Shown here in pieces: positions 34,810-41,793 of a stretch of DNA of 41,793 nt. The notes beneath the pieces are model-generated. The model had not been told where the DNA came from and made no database searches. It saw nothing but the letters and a program-made list of their open reading frames with translations. The stretch spans positions 1 through 41,793 of the forward strand of contig PAQF01000061.1 in NCBI GenBank assembly GCA_002709695.1, read 5' to 3'. The stretch is from Candidatus Poribacteria bacterium. Its GTDB lineage: Bacteria > Poribacteria > WGA-4E > UBA9662. Position numbers and translations under genes: made by a program. Each line of letters begins with the position of its first letter. Position 1 is the stretch's first letter.

Positions 34810-36720
34810 CTAATGCCAAACAATATATGTTGGCATCTCTAAAGCTAACCCAAGTAAACTCCATAAACAACCGAGTGTATAATCCCCCAAAATCAAACCC
34901 ATAAAAAAGGGAACAGCTTTCCTATATAAACGTACTCCTCCGATCTTCAGCACTGCAGCTTTGACCATCCAACTGAGCAGGGCAGTAAACCACAAACCAG
35001 AGAATCCTGTTCCTGTAACCAATACGTAACCTCCAGGATGAAGTGGCCACCACAAAAAACAATTTTTCATGATTAACAAAACAATTGTAAACAAAAAACT
35101 GCTAGTTATTACTCCAACTTCGGCAACATTAGAATTACGTGGATGAACGATCCATGCCTGTAAACGATTGAATGATTCCCATCCCATGTAAACCAACCAG
35201 CCCCGCGCTTTACTTGCAGCTCCCATCTGGTACATAATGTGAAGATAAATCCAAAAGGTGAATAAAACACCAAATATGATAGCTATAATCATACCTATTT
35301 GTAGTTGACGGTAACCAATTTGGGTTCTCTCAGCAATACGGTAAGCTTCTAATTCACTTGGCATAGGATGCGCACGAAAACAACGCACAAATGGGTAAAG
35401 AAAAGTTAAGCCGGTCAGGTTGTTGGTTCCAAGGCGGCGTGTTCCTAAAGCTGTCACCATTGTCCTACCAGGATCAACAAAAATCATTTGGTGTATAGGA
35501 GGGCCAACTTCAGCTCGTATACGTGTCACTCCAATAACCATTGGAAAATATATCATTAAGAACAATAAGATCACCCAAAATGACATACCCATCTGATAAC
35601 AAACAAAAATCAGGAACACCAATCCAAGTGCTATTATCATCATCGCCATTCTATAGGTCATCGGTTCATTTTGACCTGCCAAGTTGTTATCCTCTAATGA
35701 ATCATGTTTGCCAAAACTACGAGACAATAGTCGTAAATAATAGCGACGACCAGTCCATAAAGGAATAAACCCGAACGCGATCCATGCGCCTGCTTGCTGT
35801 TCGAGATGATAAATGTTTTGTCCACCGATAGCATCACTTATAATCAATTGAACACGACCCAAAAGATAAAACACCCAACAAGAAAAAGAGAGATCCAAAG
35901 GAGTAAAAAACATTAAACCGATTGCGAATGGATAAAAAGAAATGTGAAGAGATCCCATCGCACTCCATGGCCTTGAACTGAATCGACCAAGTGATAAACC
36001 TTTAATTGGTAAAGAAGGAATAGTAGGAAAGAGGTAATTTAGTCCATTCAACAATTCAGCCGCCCCAGCTAAGCCAAACCCAATCCACATCCAGTGACTA
36101 GTAAAAAATTTCTTGGAGTTGCTTGTCATTGCAATTGGAAGCTGAACAATTGGATAGCTGAGTTTTTCATTCTCAGTCCACTGCTTCCGCAAAAGCACAG
36201 TTAAAGCCAGTAAAACCAACCACAAAGCGATGACAAATGCGGACCATGTAACAACAATAGGCAACCATCCACGCAATCGCTCGTAAGTGTAAAGTGTTGA
36301 CCCACCTTGATAGTAACCATGCAGAATCTCTGGGTTCTTAACAGCAATCCAATCCCAAACGTGGTGACCAAATAATTGTCTCCACTCGTTTTCTGGCGAA
36401 GCGAACCAAAACGCATGGGTAATAACGGGTAACAAATAACCCATCATCGTGTGACCACTGATAGTAGTCAACATAACAACCATAACGTACATGGTTTGTA
36501 AGTCTGCCTGTGACATAAGCAAATGAGGCATGGTTTTCTCCAAAAACAAATTGATCAAAACCAAAACCAGTAAACTAAAAACCGCATTAAAAAACAGAGA
36601 GGCAATCGTCATTTGTGTCGAATGCCAAACCTCAGTACCCATCAATACCCAGAAGCTATTGAAGCCTACCAGAACCAAGCCAATTAGCAGTATATGGATT
36701 TTAACGCGTTTTGGTTTCAT
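34810..36720 (-). CDS. Polytopic membrane protein, DUF6785/DUF6784-like
   Basis: From the ATG at 36720 the protein has 636 residues with about 12-14 hydrophobic segments, e.g. KIHILLIGLVLVGFNSFWVL, TIASLFFNAVFSLLVLVLIN, VTWSAFVIALWLVLLALTVL, AMMIIALGLVFLIFVCYQMG and FLFTIVLLIMKNCFLWWPLH. Between them are motifs such as RKQWTENEKLSYPIVQLP and RIRAEVGPPIHQMIFVDPGR. The architecture and motifs fit the DUF6785/DUF6784 family of planctomycete-like and poribacterial genomes, whose function is unknown; transport of small solutes is a guess. The frame starts with a TTG at 36795, but the ATG at 36720 gives the usual basic N-terminus (MKPKRVK). Its genomic neighbours are glycosidase-like and VOC genes. 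Confidence 0.82.
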   Translation of the reverse strand: MKPKRVKIHILLIGLVLVGFNSFWVLMGTEVWHSTQMTIASLFFNAVFSLLVLVLINLFLEKTMPHLLMSQADLQTMYVMVVMLTTISGHTMMGYLLPVITHAFWFASPENEWRQLFGHHVWDWIAVKNPEILHGYYQGGSTLYTYERLRGWLPIVVTWSAFVIALWLVLLALTVLLRKQWTENEKLSYPIVQLPIAMTSNSKKFFTSHWMWIGFGLAGAAELLNGLNYLFPTIPSLPIKGLSLGRFSSRPWSAMGSLHISFYPFAIGLMFFTPLDLSFSCWVFYLLGRVQLIISDAIGGQNIYHLEQQAGAWIAFGFIPLWTGRRYYLRLLSRSFGKHDSLEDNNLAGQNEPMTYRMAMMIIALGLVFLIFVCYQMGMSFWVILLFLMIYFPMVIGVTRIRAEVGPPIHQMIFVDPGRTMVTALGTRRLGTNNLTGLTFLYPFVRCFRAHPMPSELEAYRIAERTQIGYRQLQIGMIIAIIFGVLFTFWIYLHIMYQMGAASKARGWLVYMGWESFNRLQAWIVHPRNSNVAEVGVITSSFLFTIVLLIMKNCFLWWPLHPGGYVLVTGTGFSGLWFTALLSWMVKAAVLKIGGVRLYRKAVPFFMGLILGDYTLGCLWSLLGLALEMPTYIVWH

Positions 36721-36839
36721 GTGATTGCCAACAGTGGGTAAATTGGAAGGCCATAAACGATTGAACCCAAACCTATAAATTATTGTAATGGGCAATATTT
36801 ATTTTGATTAAGCAGAAAACTACTAAGTCGAACTCTGTC

Positions 36840-38330
36840 TTACTTTTGAATCGCATATTGAATTTGACAATTTTCAATCATCACGGTGGCTGATGTCCCA
36901 TCAGTTCGAATACCATACCAGTCTGATTTTCGAGGCTTCCGTGACCTGATGGACAGTCGTCGATTCTCAGCATCAGAGGTCAGAAGAACCTGGCGGTCAG
37001 GCGTTCCTTCTACAACCAGTTTCCCACGAACAATAAGCTCACAGAGACTGCTATCCGCACCACTTTGGAAATGATCCCATGTAGCAAATTTTACAGTTGT
37101 CCCTGCTTCTAATATGAGTGTTGCATCTCGGCTAACAATGACATCACCAATAATATGGATGGTTCCTCGCCAACGTTCAGTTCCACGAATCAGCACGGCT
37201 TGGTGTCGGTTTGAAAGTTCTGTTTGGATAGCTTCCGACCATCCTCCCTCAGTTCCTTTATCCCAGCGATTAATTTCAATCACCTCCCCCTGAGGGGTTT
37301 GTTTTTTTGATTTACAATCGTGCCACCACCAGAACCATATTCCATCAGGTGGAGTTTCCCATCGGGGCTGTATCGCATAAATACCTCGATCTACCCACCC
37401 AGGCTGTAAAGTGTAATTGACCTGTTGATGCATATTAATGTGATTAGGTTGAAGTGGACCTTCAGAATTCCAATCATATGCCTGAAGAACCACCTCAATT
37501 CTCACATCCAGATTTTTGGAGGCTTTGGCATGGCCACGCATAGACCTAATCGCATGATGGATAGCTTCATATTGTGCTTCTTCAACATATGTCGGAGGCA
37601 CTCGCGCCCAAATATAAGCATCCGGGCTGATCATGATGGTATCAGCACTTTTCAGGAATGGAATTACCTGACTCCGTTTTCGATAGGGAGAAATATCAAT
37701 ATAAATTGGACGTGACGATACCTCCGCGTCTGCCTGAGAAGCTTGGATCAACGCAACAATTGACTCATATCGAGCTGGGTTATAACGCTTTGCCGAACTA
37801 TTAGGTTCCTCAACGACATACCAACCTCCTATTGAACCCGGACAATTAGCAGCTTCAAATTCTAAAATAGCCGTAACAAAAGACCTTAAATCAACATCAT
37901 CCTGATCCAATGGGAACATCCCATAAATTTCTCCGACTAATACTTTTAAACCGCCTTGGGTTTTTTGATATGCTTCTAGCAAATAAGTGCTGTAAAAAAA
38001 TAGTTTCCAGCCTAGTGATTCCCCATAATTATTCTTCCAAGCCTGTAAACGTTCAGCTGCCTCAGGATTTGCTTCTAACCAATCTTTTAAACCAAACCAG
38101 AACAGCTCCCCCTCAGCATTACGACTGTGTTCTCGTTGAAAATAATGCGTGACCAGACGACAACCGGCCGAATGAACTTCTGACAAATCATCTCTCACGT
38201 CCTGATAACCTAAAGCTTCATCAATTGAAAAGTAGACGTTGAACATACCAAATCCATTGATTTCAGCTAAAATCGCAGCTGGCTTCAGAGAAAAAAAACA
38301 GATCGAGATTAGAAGAGAAAAAATCCTCAC
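36840..38330 (-). CDS. Secreted protein with TIM-barrel-like domain and beta-helix-like C-terminus
   Basis: From the GTG at 38330 (MRIFSLLISICFFSLKPAAI) the protein has 496 residues with a good signal peptide. Residues ~30-350 look like a glycosidase-type alpha/beta barrel: GCRLVTHYFQREHSRN, LVGEIYGMFPLDQDD, IGGWYVVEEPNSSAKRY, TIMISPDAYIW and GIYAIQPRWETPPDGIWFWW. The C-terminal part (GTIHIIGDVIVSRDATLILE, AGTTVKFATWDHF, ELIVRGKLVVEGTPDRQVLL) is a parallel beta-helix start, which stops abruptly after NCQIQYAIQK. Such helices usually continue for several more turns, so the 3' end may be truncated. Substrate unknown. The longer frame starts with TTG at 38378. Confidence 0.7.
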   Translation of the reverse strand: MRIFSLLISICFFSLKPAAILAEINGFGMFNVYFSIDEALGYQDVRDDLSEVHSAGCRLVTHYFQREHSRNAEGELFWFGLKDWLEANPEAAERLQAWKNNYGESLGWKLFFYSTYLLEAYQKTQGGLKVLVGEIYGMFPLDQDDVDLRSFVTAILEFEAANCPGSIGGWYVVEEPNSSAKRYNPARYESIVALIQASQADAEVSSRPIYIDISPYRKRSQVIPFLKSADTIMISPDAYIWARVPPTYVEEAQYEAIHHAIRSMRGHAKASKNLDVRIEVVLQAYDWNSEGPLQPNHINMHQQVNYTLQPGWVDRGIYAIQPRWETPPDGIWFWWWHDCKSKKQTPQGEVIEINRWDKGTEGGWSEAIQTELSNRHQAVLIRGTERWRGTIHIIGDVIVSRDATLILEAGTTVKFATWDHFQSGADSSLCELIVRGKLVVEGTPDRQVLLTSDAENRRLSIRSRKPRKSDWYGIRTDGTSATVMIENCQIQYAIQK

Positions 38331-38396
38331 TGTGGAACCGACTTCACCTTGATCCAAATTAAAGTTATTAGATGTCAAAAGAGGTACGGGAACATT

Positions 38397-38855
38397 CTAA
38401 CGATATTCCGTAAGTTCCAACAACACACCATCTGGATCCAAGAAATAGCAAAGAACTTTATGGCCTTCACGGTGTGTAATGACGTCGGCAGGCACAACAA
38501 CAGGTTCACTGATCAGCTCAGCGTTCGCACCCTTCAAACGTCTGACAGCTGCATCAATATCATCTACCTGCAAAGCGAGATGCCGAAGACCAAGCGTGTT
38601 TGGCCGAGAATTTCCCGGAAATTTATCACCAGTGGGCGATCCATAACAGAGTAACTCCAAGCGAGGCCCCCCAGCGGGAGCAATGACATACGCAACGTGA
38701 GCTCGAACGCCTTCAAGACCTACGATTGACTCGACCCATTCCCCTTCTAGATAGGCTCTACGAACCTCTTTGAATCCCAGTACTTTCGTATAAAAGCTGA
38801 GAGATCTTTCCAAATCAGAAACAACAATATTTATATGATCAACAGTATTAATCAT
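38397..38855 (-). CDS. VOC (glyoxalase/dioxygenase fold) family protein
   Basis: This 152-residue protein has two VOC modules: VDHINIVVSDLERSLSFYTK with VLGFKEVRRAYLEGEW, and LRHLALQVDDIDAAVRRLKG with CYFLDPDGVLLELTEYR. The metal-site candidates are the His of VDHINIVV, the Glu of PRLELLCYG, the His of LRHLALQV and the Glu of LLELTEY. VOC enzymes include lactoylglutathione lyases, epimerases and fosfomycin-type proteins; which applies cannot be decided. The ATG at 38855 has AGGA nine bases upstream. It is the first gene of a minus-strand run with the beta-helix protein, 66 bases later, and the DUF6785-like membrane protein. Confidence 0.9.
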   Translation of the reverse strand: MINTVDHINIVVSDLERSLSFYTKVLGFKEVRRAYLEGEWVESIVGLEGVRAHVAYVIAPAGGPRLELLCYGSPTGDKFPGNSRPNTLGLRHLALQVDDIDAAVRRLKGANAELISEPVVVPADVITHREGHKVLCYFLDPDGVLLELTEYR

Positions 38856-39411
38856 CAATTACTTTCCTATTTAGTTTCTATTACTCATCAGGCAAGCTAA
38901 CATATTACCCCAAATTATATCTGGCAAAGTTTGGATTTCCAAAGGTCTCGGTAGACTCATAGATTTAGGCAGGGACAGCATTCAATAAGCTGGAAATAGC
39001 CATGGCGAAGGGATCTAAGGGTAGGCGAATCTATGCTGCACTCCCAAACTGGTTCGATTAAAAGCAGATCAGAAGCTCTTGTATTTTAGTTTTAACTCAA
39101 ATATCAGCCACAGGTTCTTTGCGTCTACTTTAGGATCATCCTCATATGCGAAATCTATTTGAACTAAACGCATTACTTCGAAACTAAAACGGTAAAGACC
39201 GAGCCATATGCACCAACATACCGCCCACTACATACAATTCTCTTTGACTCCACGATTTCCATGCGGTAAATCTAAACCATCAAAGTCACCTTCAACTTTG
39301 ATGAAACTCCTAAAATAAGCCCTAATCCTCATTCAAACTCCGTAAATATTAAGGTTTACTCACCCCACCCTAACCGACACGATAAAGGAACAAAAGAACA
39401 ATTTCATTTTA
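38856..39411. other. Intergenic stretch, contains a possible outer-membrane barrel remnant
   Basis: About 550 bases have no intact gene. On the minus strand at 39069-39179 one frame reads EVMRLVQIDFAYEDDPKVDA then KNLWLIFELKLKYKSF and stops. The alternating pattern and terminal Phe resemble the last strands of an outer-membrane beta-barrel (BamA/Omp85-like). The upstream part is out of frame. The rest of the stretch is empty. Confidence 0.4.
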
Positions 39412-39651
39412 TCAACTAGCATTCTTTTTACGTTTGTATGTGCCAGCATTTCTTTTTCTTTTCTCACCGGCTTTCCATTTCCATGACCTTCGGCTCAGCA
39501 GCTTATCGAGACCAGATGACTTGATATACTCAACAAGTTCTTGCTCAGAATACCCTAACTCCCTCGCAATCTGATCGATTGCACCACCATACCGCATCAT
39601 TATAACAATTGTTTCCCTATTGGAATCTAAACGAACTAATGTTTTTTTCAT
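39412..39651 (-). CDS. Small basic helix-turn-helix protein
   Basis: From the ATG at 39651 (MKKTLVRLDSNRETIVIMM) this is a 79-residue protein. GGAIDQIARELGYSEQELVE fits a helix-turn-helix of the Fis/homeodomain-like class, and the C-terminal third is very rich in Lys and Arg (KWKAGEKRKRNAGTYKRKKN), suited to DNA contact. GGAGG lies nine bases before the ATG. It is on the same strand as the glutaredoxin-like gene upstream. It could be a small regulator or the DNA-binding part of a nucleoid-type protein; the target is unknown. I do not recognise a named family. Confidence 0.6.
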   Translation of the reverse strand: MKKTLVRLDSNRETIVIMMRYGGAIDQIARELGYSEQELVEYIKSSGLDKLLSRRSWKWKAGEKRKRNAGTYKRKKNAS

Positions 39652-39710
39652 TCCAAAACTACCTCCATAGTGTCCCAATTCGCATATGAGCCCCGAACAA
39701 CCATCACCAA

Positions 39711-40230
39711 CTACTCTAACTTATAACCCATGATGACATCTTCCCAGAGTTCCATTTTATTGTTTTTGCGAGATCCATAATCAATAAGATTAACGAGATC
39801 CGTAAAATGTAGTATCTTTAATTGGAATATGTGGTCCAATACCACTATTATGACTACCTTTTGTAGTCTCACGCTTGGTTTTCCGATCCTGAACGGCATT
39901 TTGACATTCATGTTCCTCATCCGTACATGTACTATCCACTGGTACGCCCTCATCACCTGACACACAATCATACCCGTTTTCAATTAGATATTGTTCAAGT
40001 TCCTCACCACTTACATCTGCCAAAATCAAATTCTCTGCCAACAGTACACATGGTTGATTTTCCTGACCAGTTTTGTCTACCATCTCTTGAAAATTCTCTG
40101 AAATATGTAGCGGCTTCTCTTCGTATTCAACACCATATTTCCTCAAAACTTCCCTAACACCACGACTCCAACTACACTGCTCTTTCAAATATGCAATTGC
40201 ACCCATTACCCTATACCTTTCTATTTTCAT
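39711..40230 (-). CDS. Glutaredoxin-like protein with a probable frameshift near its 3' end
   Basis: The frame 40230 to 39790 gives 146 residues. The first ~85 residues resemble glutaredoxin: YLKEQCSWSRGVREVLRKYG with a CxxS site (C19, S22), EYEEKPLHISENFQEMV, and ENQPCVLLAENLILADVSGE. A polar tail of ~60 residues follows and ends at a stop at 39790. Within this stop region lie two near-identical 12-base copies (39769-39780, 39794-39805) 25 bases apart; removing one unit would restore a frame ending FYGSRKNNKMELWEDVIMGY at 39711. The start at 40230 overlaps the ferredoxin remnant by four bases (ATGA). A redox role is likely only for the glutaredoxin-like part. Confidence 0.6.
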
Positions 40231-40357
40231 ACAACAAAAAATTCTGCATTCTTTCCTGTGAAGCTTTCCCATTCTTCTGGAACGTCATCTTCAGCAGGAC
40301 AGCCATCTACATAAGCAATATCTTTCACATCTATAGTTCACAAATAACATATGTCAT
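40227..40357 (-). pseudogene. Ferredoxin remnant with internal deletion and frameshift
   Basis: The ATG at 40357 (AGGA just upstream) begins MTYVICEL, then stops; one base out of phase the text continues IDVKDIAYVDGCPA and then EDDVPEEWESFTGKNAEFF to a stop. Seven-iron-type bacterial ferredoxins (FdxA class) begin MTYVICEPCIxxKDxACVDV followed by CPVDCI, and end with xxDVPEEWxxFTxxNAxFF. So both ends are present, but the ~45 central residues, including nearly all cluster cysteines, are gone. It can no longer carry an iron-sulfur cluster. The recognition rests on characteristic end motifs and is strong; the exact subfamily is from memory. Confidence 0.8.
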
Positions 40358-40594
40358 TATCCTACTACTTCCCTCAATTTTCATAGCACCTCAAGTGCAA
40401 CGATGCTGCAAACGTGGATGGTTGGGATTCACCTCTTTCCTATATCCAGCTGGTCAAATTCAATCAAGGATTGATTAAACGACTCCAACTACTTAAATTA
40501 ACAATTGATTAAGATCTAGAAGGCACCAAATACTAAAGTTAAAAATACACATAACCTATTATACTTTAATTCCAATTTAAATACATGTTGACAT

Positions 40595-41050
40595 CTATAT
40601 TTTATTAGGACTCAATAACTTCTTTTTTGTTTCTAATGAACATGCTATTGGGTCCGCAACCACATATCCCCAAATAAATCCATAGAAAATGGTAATTGAA
40701 GCAACGGCAAGATAAGGACCAAATTTCCCCAAATCTTCTAAAGTTCCACTTCCTAGCATTGCAATCAGACCGATCATAAATCCCAAAAAACTGAAGGCAA
40801 TAGCATATCTTTTGGATGCTTTCCAAAACTCAACACCTTTAGCTAGAGTTAGGTCATCTACATCCTTTTTCCAGACTGATGTGAGAGATGAGATAAAGTA
40901 TCCTTTAAACCCCACTATCATAACTCCAATAGTAGGCAAAATAGTAATAAAAGCTGACGGTGGGTCAATAAATTGTCCGATACCTCCGGACACGAACATC
41001 CCAGTAACAATAGGTGTGACAACAAGAGTAATCCAAATAATTAGGTTCAT
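40595..41050 (-). CDS. Small MotA/TolQ/ExbB-like inner-membrane protein
   Basis: From the ATG at 41050 the protein has 151 residues. It has four hydrophobic segments: IIWITLVVTPIVTGMFV, AFITILPTIGVMIVGF, YAIAFSFLGFMIGLIAMLG and YLAVASITIFYGFIWGYVVA. The segment FIDPPSAFITILPTIGVMIV resembles the MotA 'FiD.PS..iv.GGt.ga' motif, suggesting a proton-channel subunit, but the protein is shorter than MotA (~250 residues) and lacks its large cytoplasmic domain. No MotB-like partner is seen nearby. A decayed relative lies at 9260-9656. Ribosome binding site is GGG 12 bases upstream, weak. Confidence 0.7.
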   Translation of the reverse strand: MNLIIWITLVVTPIVTGMFVSGGIGQFIDPPSAFITILPTIGVMIVGFKGYFISSLTSVWKKDVDDLTLAKGVEFWKASKRYAIAFSFLGFMIGLIAMLGSGTLEDLGKFGPYLAVASITIFYGFIWGYVVADPIACSLETKKKLLSPNKI

Positions 41051-41333
41051 TTTTTTATTTATCCCTTTTTTAAAAGTGTTAGGCAAGGGTAAGAAATTGG
41101 TTTTCCTTTGACGAAGTAAACGACAAGATTATATTAGAATGAAAATAACAGATCAAGAATCATGGGATGAATTGTTCAACAGGTAATTTCTAAATGTAAT
41201 GGAAAATGTATTACGTGCAGTTAATGAGAAGGATAAGAGATAAGTTCAGTTGTATGATAGTGATTTGTTGACAGATTCAAGTTGTATCTAAGTTTTTAAC
41301 TTGGAATACAGAATTAAGAATTAGTAACTTCCC

Positions 41334-41793
41334 TCATTGACCGAAATCTGGAGATATTAGGCTTTTGGTGTAACCATATGATGCAGTTTCGGATAATTCC
41401 TGTGTCTCCGGTGATAGTCTCTCCCAAACTTCCTCCGGAAAAGGATGCTTGCGACCACTGTCATTTGAGAAATACTGCGTTTTGTAGCGTAGAATCAGGA
41501 ACCTACGATCCCGATCAGTTGGCTTCCAGATCTGCACTCCATGTACCACCAGTTCGGAGAGAATAACAACATCCCCAGCCTTAGGTGTTACATTGACCAA
41601 TGCCGGATGAAGTGGCTGGTCAGGAGCTTCCGGATCCTGGAAAAAGATACCATCAGGTTCAGTATGAGTATAAGATATTTGCGGGCGTTCAAATTCGCTC
41701 TTATGTGAACCGGGTAACACAATCACCCCACCATCACCAGGATTAACATCAGTAAAATAGAAAAAACAGATGAAATCATTACAGTGGATGCGA
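41334..41793 (-). CDS. PhyH family dioxygenase, C-terminal part (cut by window edge)
   Basis: The frame is open to the right edge; the first complete codon starts at 41792. The visible ~152 residues cover the second half of the domain: YFTDVNPGDGGVIVLPGSHK, AGDVVILSELVVHGVQIWKP with the distal iron His, and DRRFLILRYKTQY with the 2-oxoglutarate Arg. The typical 'TDVNPGDGG' segment places it in the same broad subgroup as other PhyH proteins in these genomes. The proximal His/Asp pair lies outside the window. The C-terminal tail FPEEVWERLSPETQELSE is common in the subgroup. Confidence 0.88.
   Translation of the reverse strand, partial: RIHCNDFICFFYFTDVNPGDGGVIVLPGSHKSEFERPQISYTHTEPDGIFFQDPEAPDQPLHPALVNVTPKAGDVVILSELVVHGVQIWKPTDRDRRFLILRYKTQYFSNDSGRKHPFPEEVWERLSPETQELSETASYGYTKSLISPDFGQ

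Overview
This window looks like part of a Candidatus Poribacteria-like genome (sponge-associated or marine), or a close relative in the Planctomycetes/Latescibacteria sphere. That is an inference from gene content: at least five phytanoyl-CoA dioxygenase (PhyH) family genes, two sulfatases, a CehA-type PHP protein, a LamG-domain secreted protein, FlgD-Ig C-terminal domains, two CRTAC1-like FG-GAP/ASPIC proteins, a DUF6785/6784-type membrane protein, and a planctomycete-type cytochrome (DUF1592-type) plus DUF1552 pair. The DNA is moderately AT-rich and loosely packed for a bacterium. No rRNA, convincing tRNA, CRISPR array, transposase or phage gene was seen.

Layout. 1-344: end of a secreted-type protein. 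952-2541 (-): GH32/43-like beta-propeller protein. 3684-8939 (+): three-gene run of cytochrome-type DUF1592 protein, Tat-exported DUF1552 protein, and an exported protein of unknown function. 8940-11930: mostly decayed DNA, with a broken MotA/ExbB-like gene, a formylglycine-generating-enzyme fragment, one intact Gfo/Idh/MocA oxidoreductase (-) and a 58-aa orphan ORF. 11931-19237 (+): PhyH, LamG, PhyH, PhyH, PHP, sulfatase. 19454-26741 (-): apparent operon, read right to left, of PhyH, sulfatase, TPR protein and CRTAC1-like protein with overlapping or nearly abutting ends, followed by a second CRTAC1-like paralogue of identical reported length. 27285-28175 (+): SdiA-regulated-like beta-propeller. 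28172-29336 (-): three broken genes. 29337-32831 (-): large GH42-like secreted protein. 33581-38855 (-): truncated GH-like gene joined out of frame to a FlgD-Ig tail, a DUF6785-like polytopic membrane protein, a TIM-barrel/beta-helix protein and a VOC-family protein. 39412-41050 (-): small HTH protein, glutaredoxin-like protein with a probable 25-nt frameshifting duplication, ferredoxin remnant and small MotA-like membrane protein. 41334-41793 (-): another PhyH, cut by the window edge.

How the genes may work together (inference): the intact genes fit uptake and breakdown of complex, probably sulfated, host or marine organic matter. Exported glycosidase-like proteins act outside the cell, sulfatases remove sulfate, PhyH dioxygenases hydroxylate unknown substrates, Gfo/Idh and VOC enzymes process sugars or small molecules, and CRTAC1/LamG/TPR proteins serve binding or assembly.

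The most notable feature is the density of gene remains that ordinary ORF calling would miss: a MotA-like pseudogene with an intact relative in the same window, a ferredoxin with an internal deletion, an FGE fragment, a Gfo/Idh enzyme cut right after its EKP motif, and a chimeric GH/FlgD junction. This suggests ongoing gene loss and rearrangement, as in a host-restricted lineage, although assembly error cannot be excluded from sequence alone.
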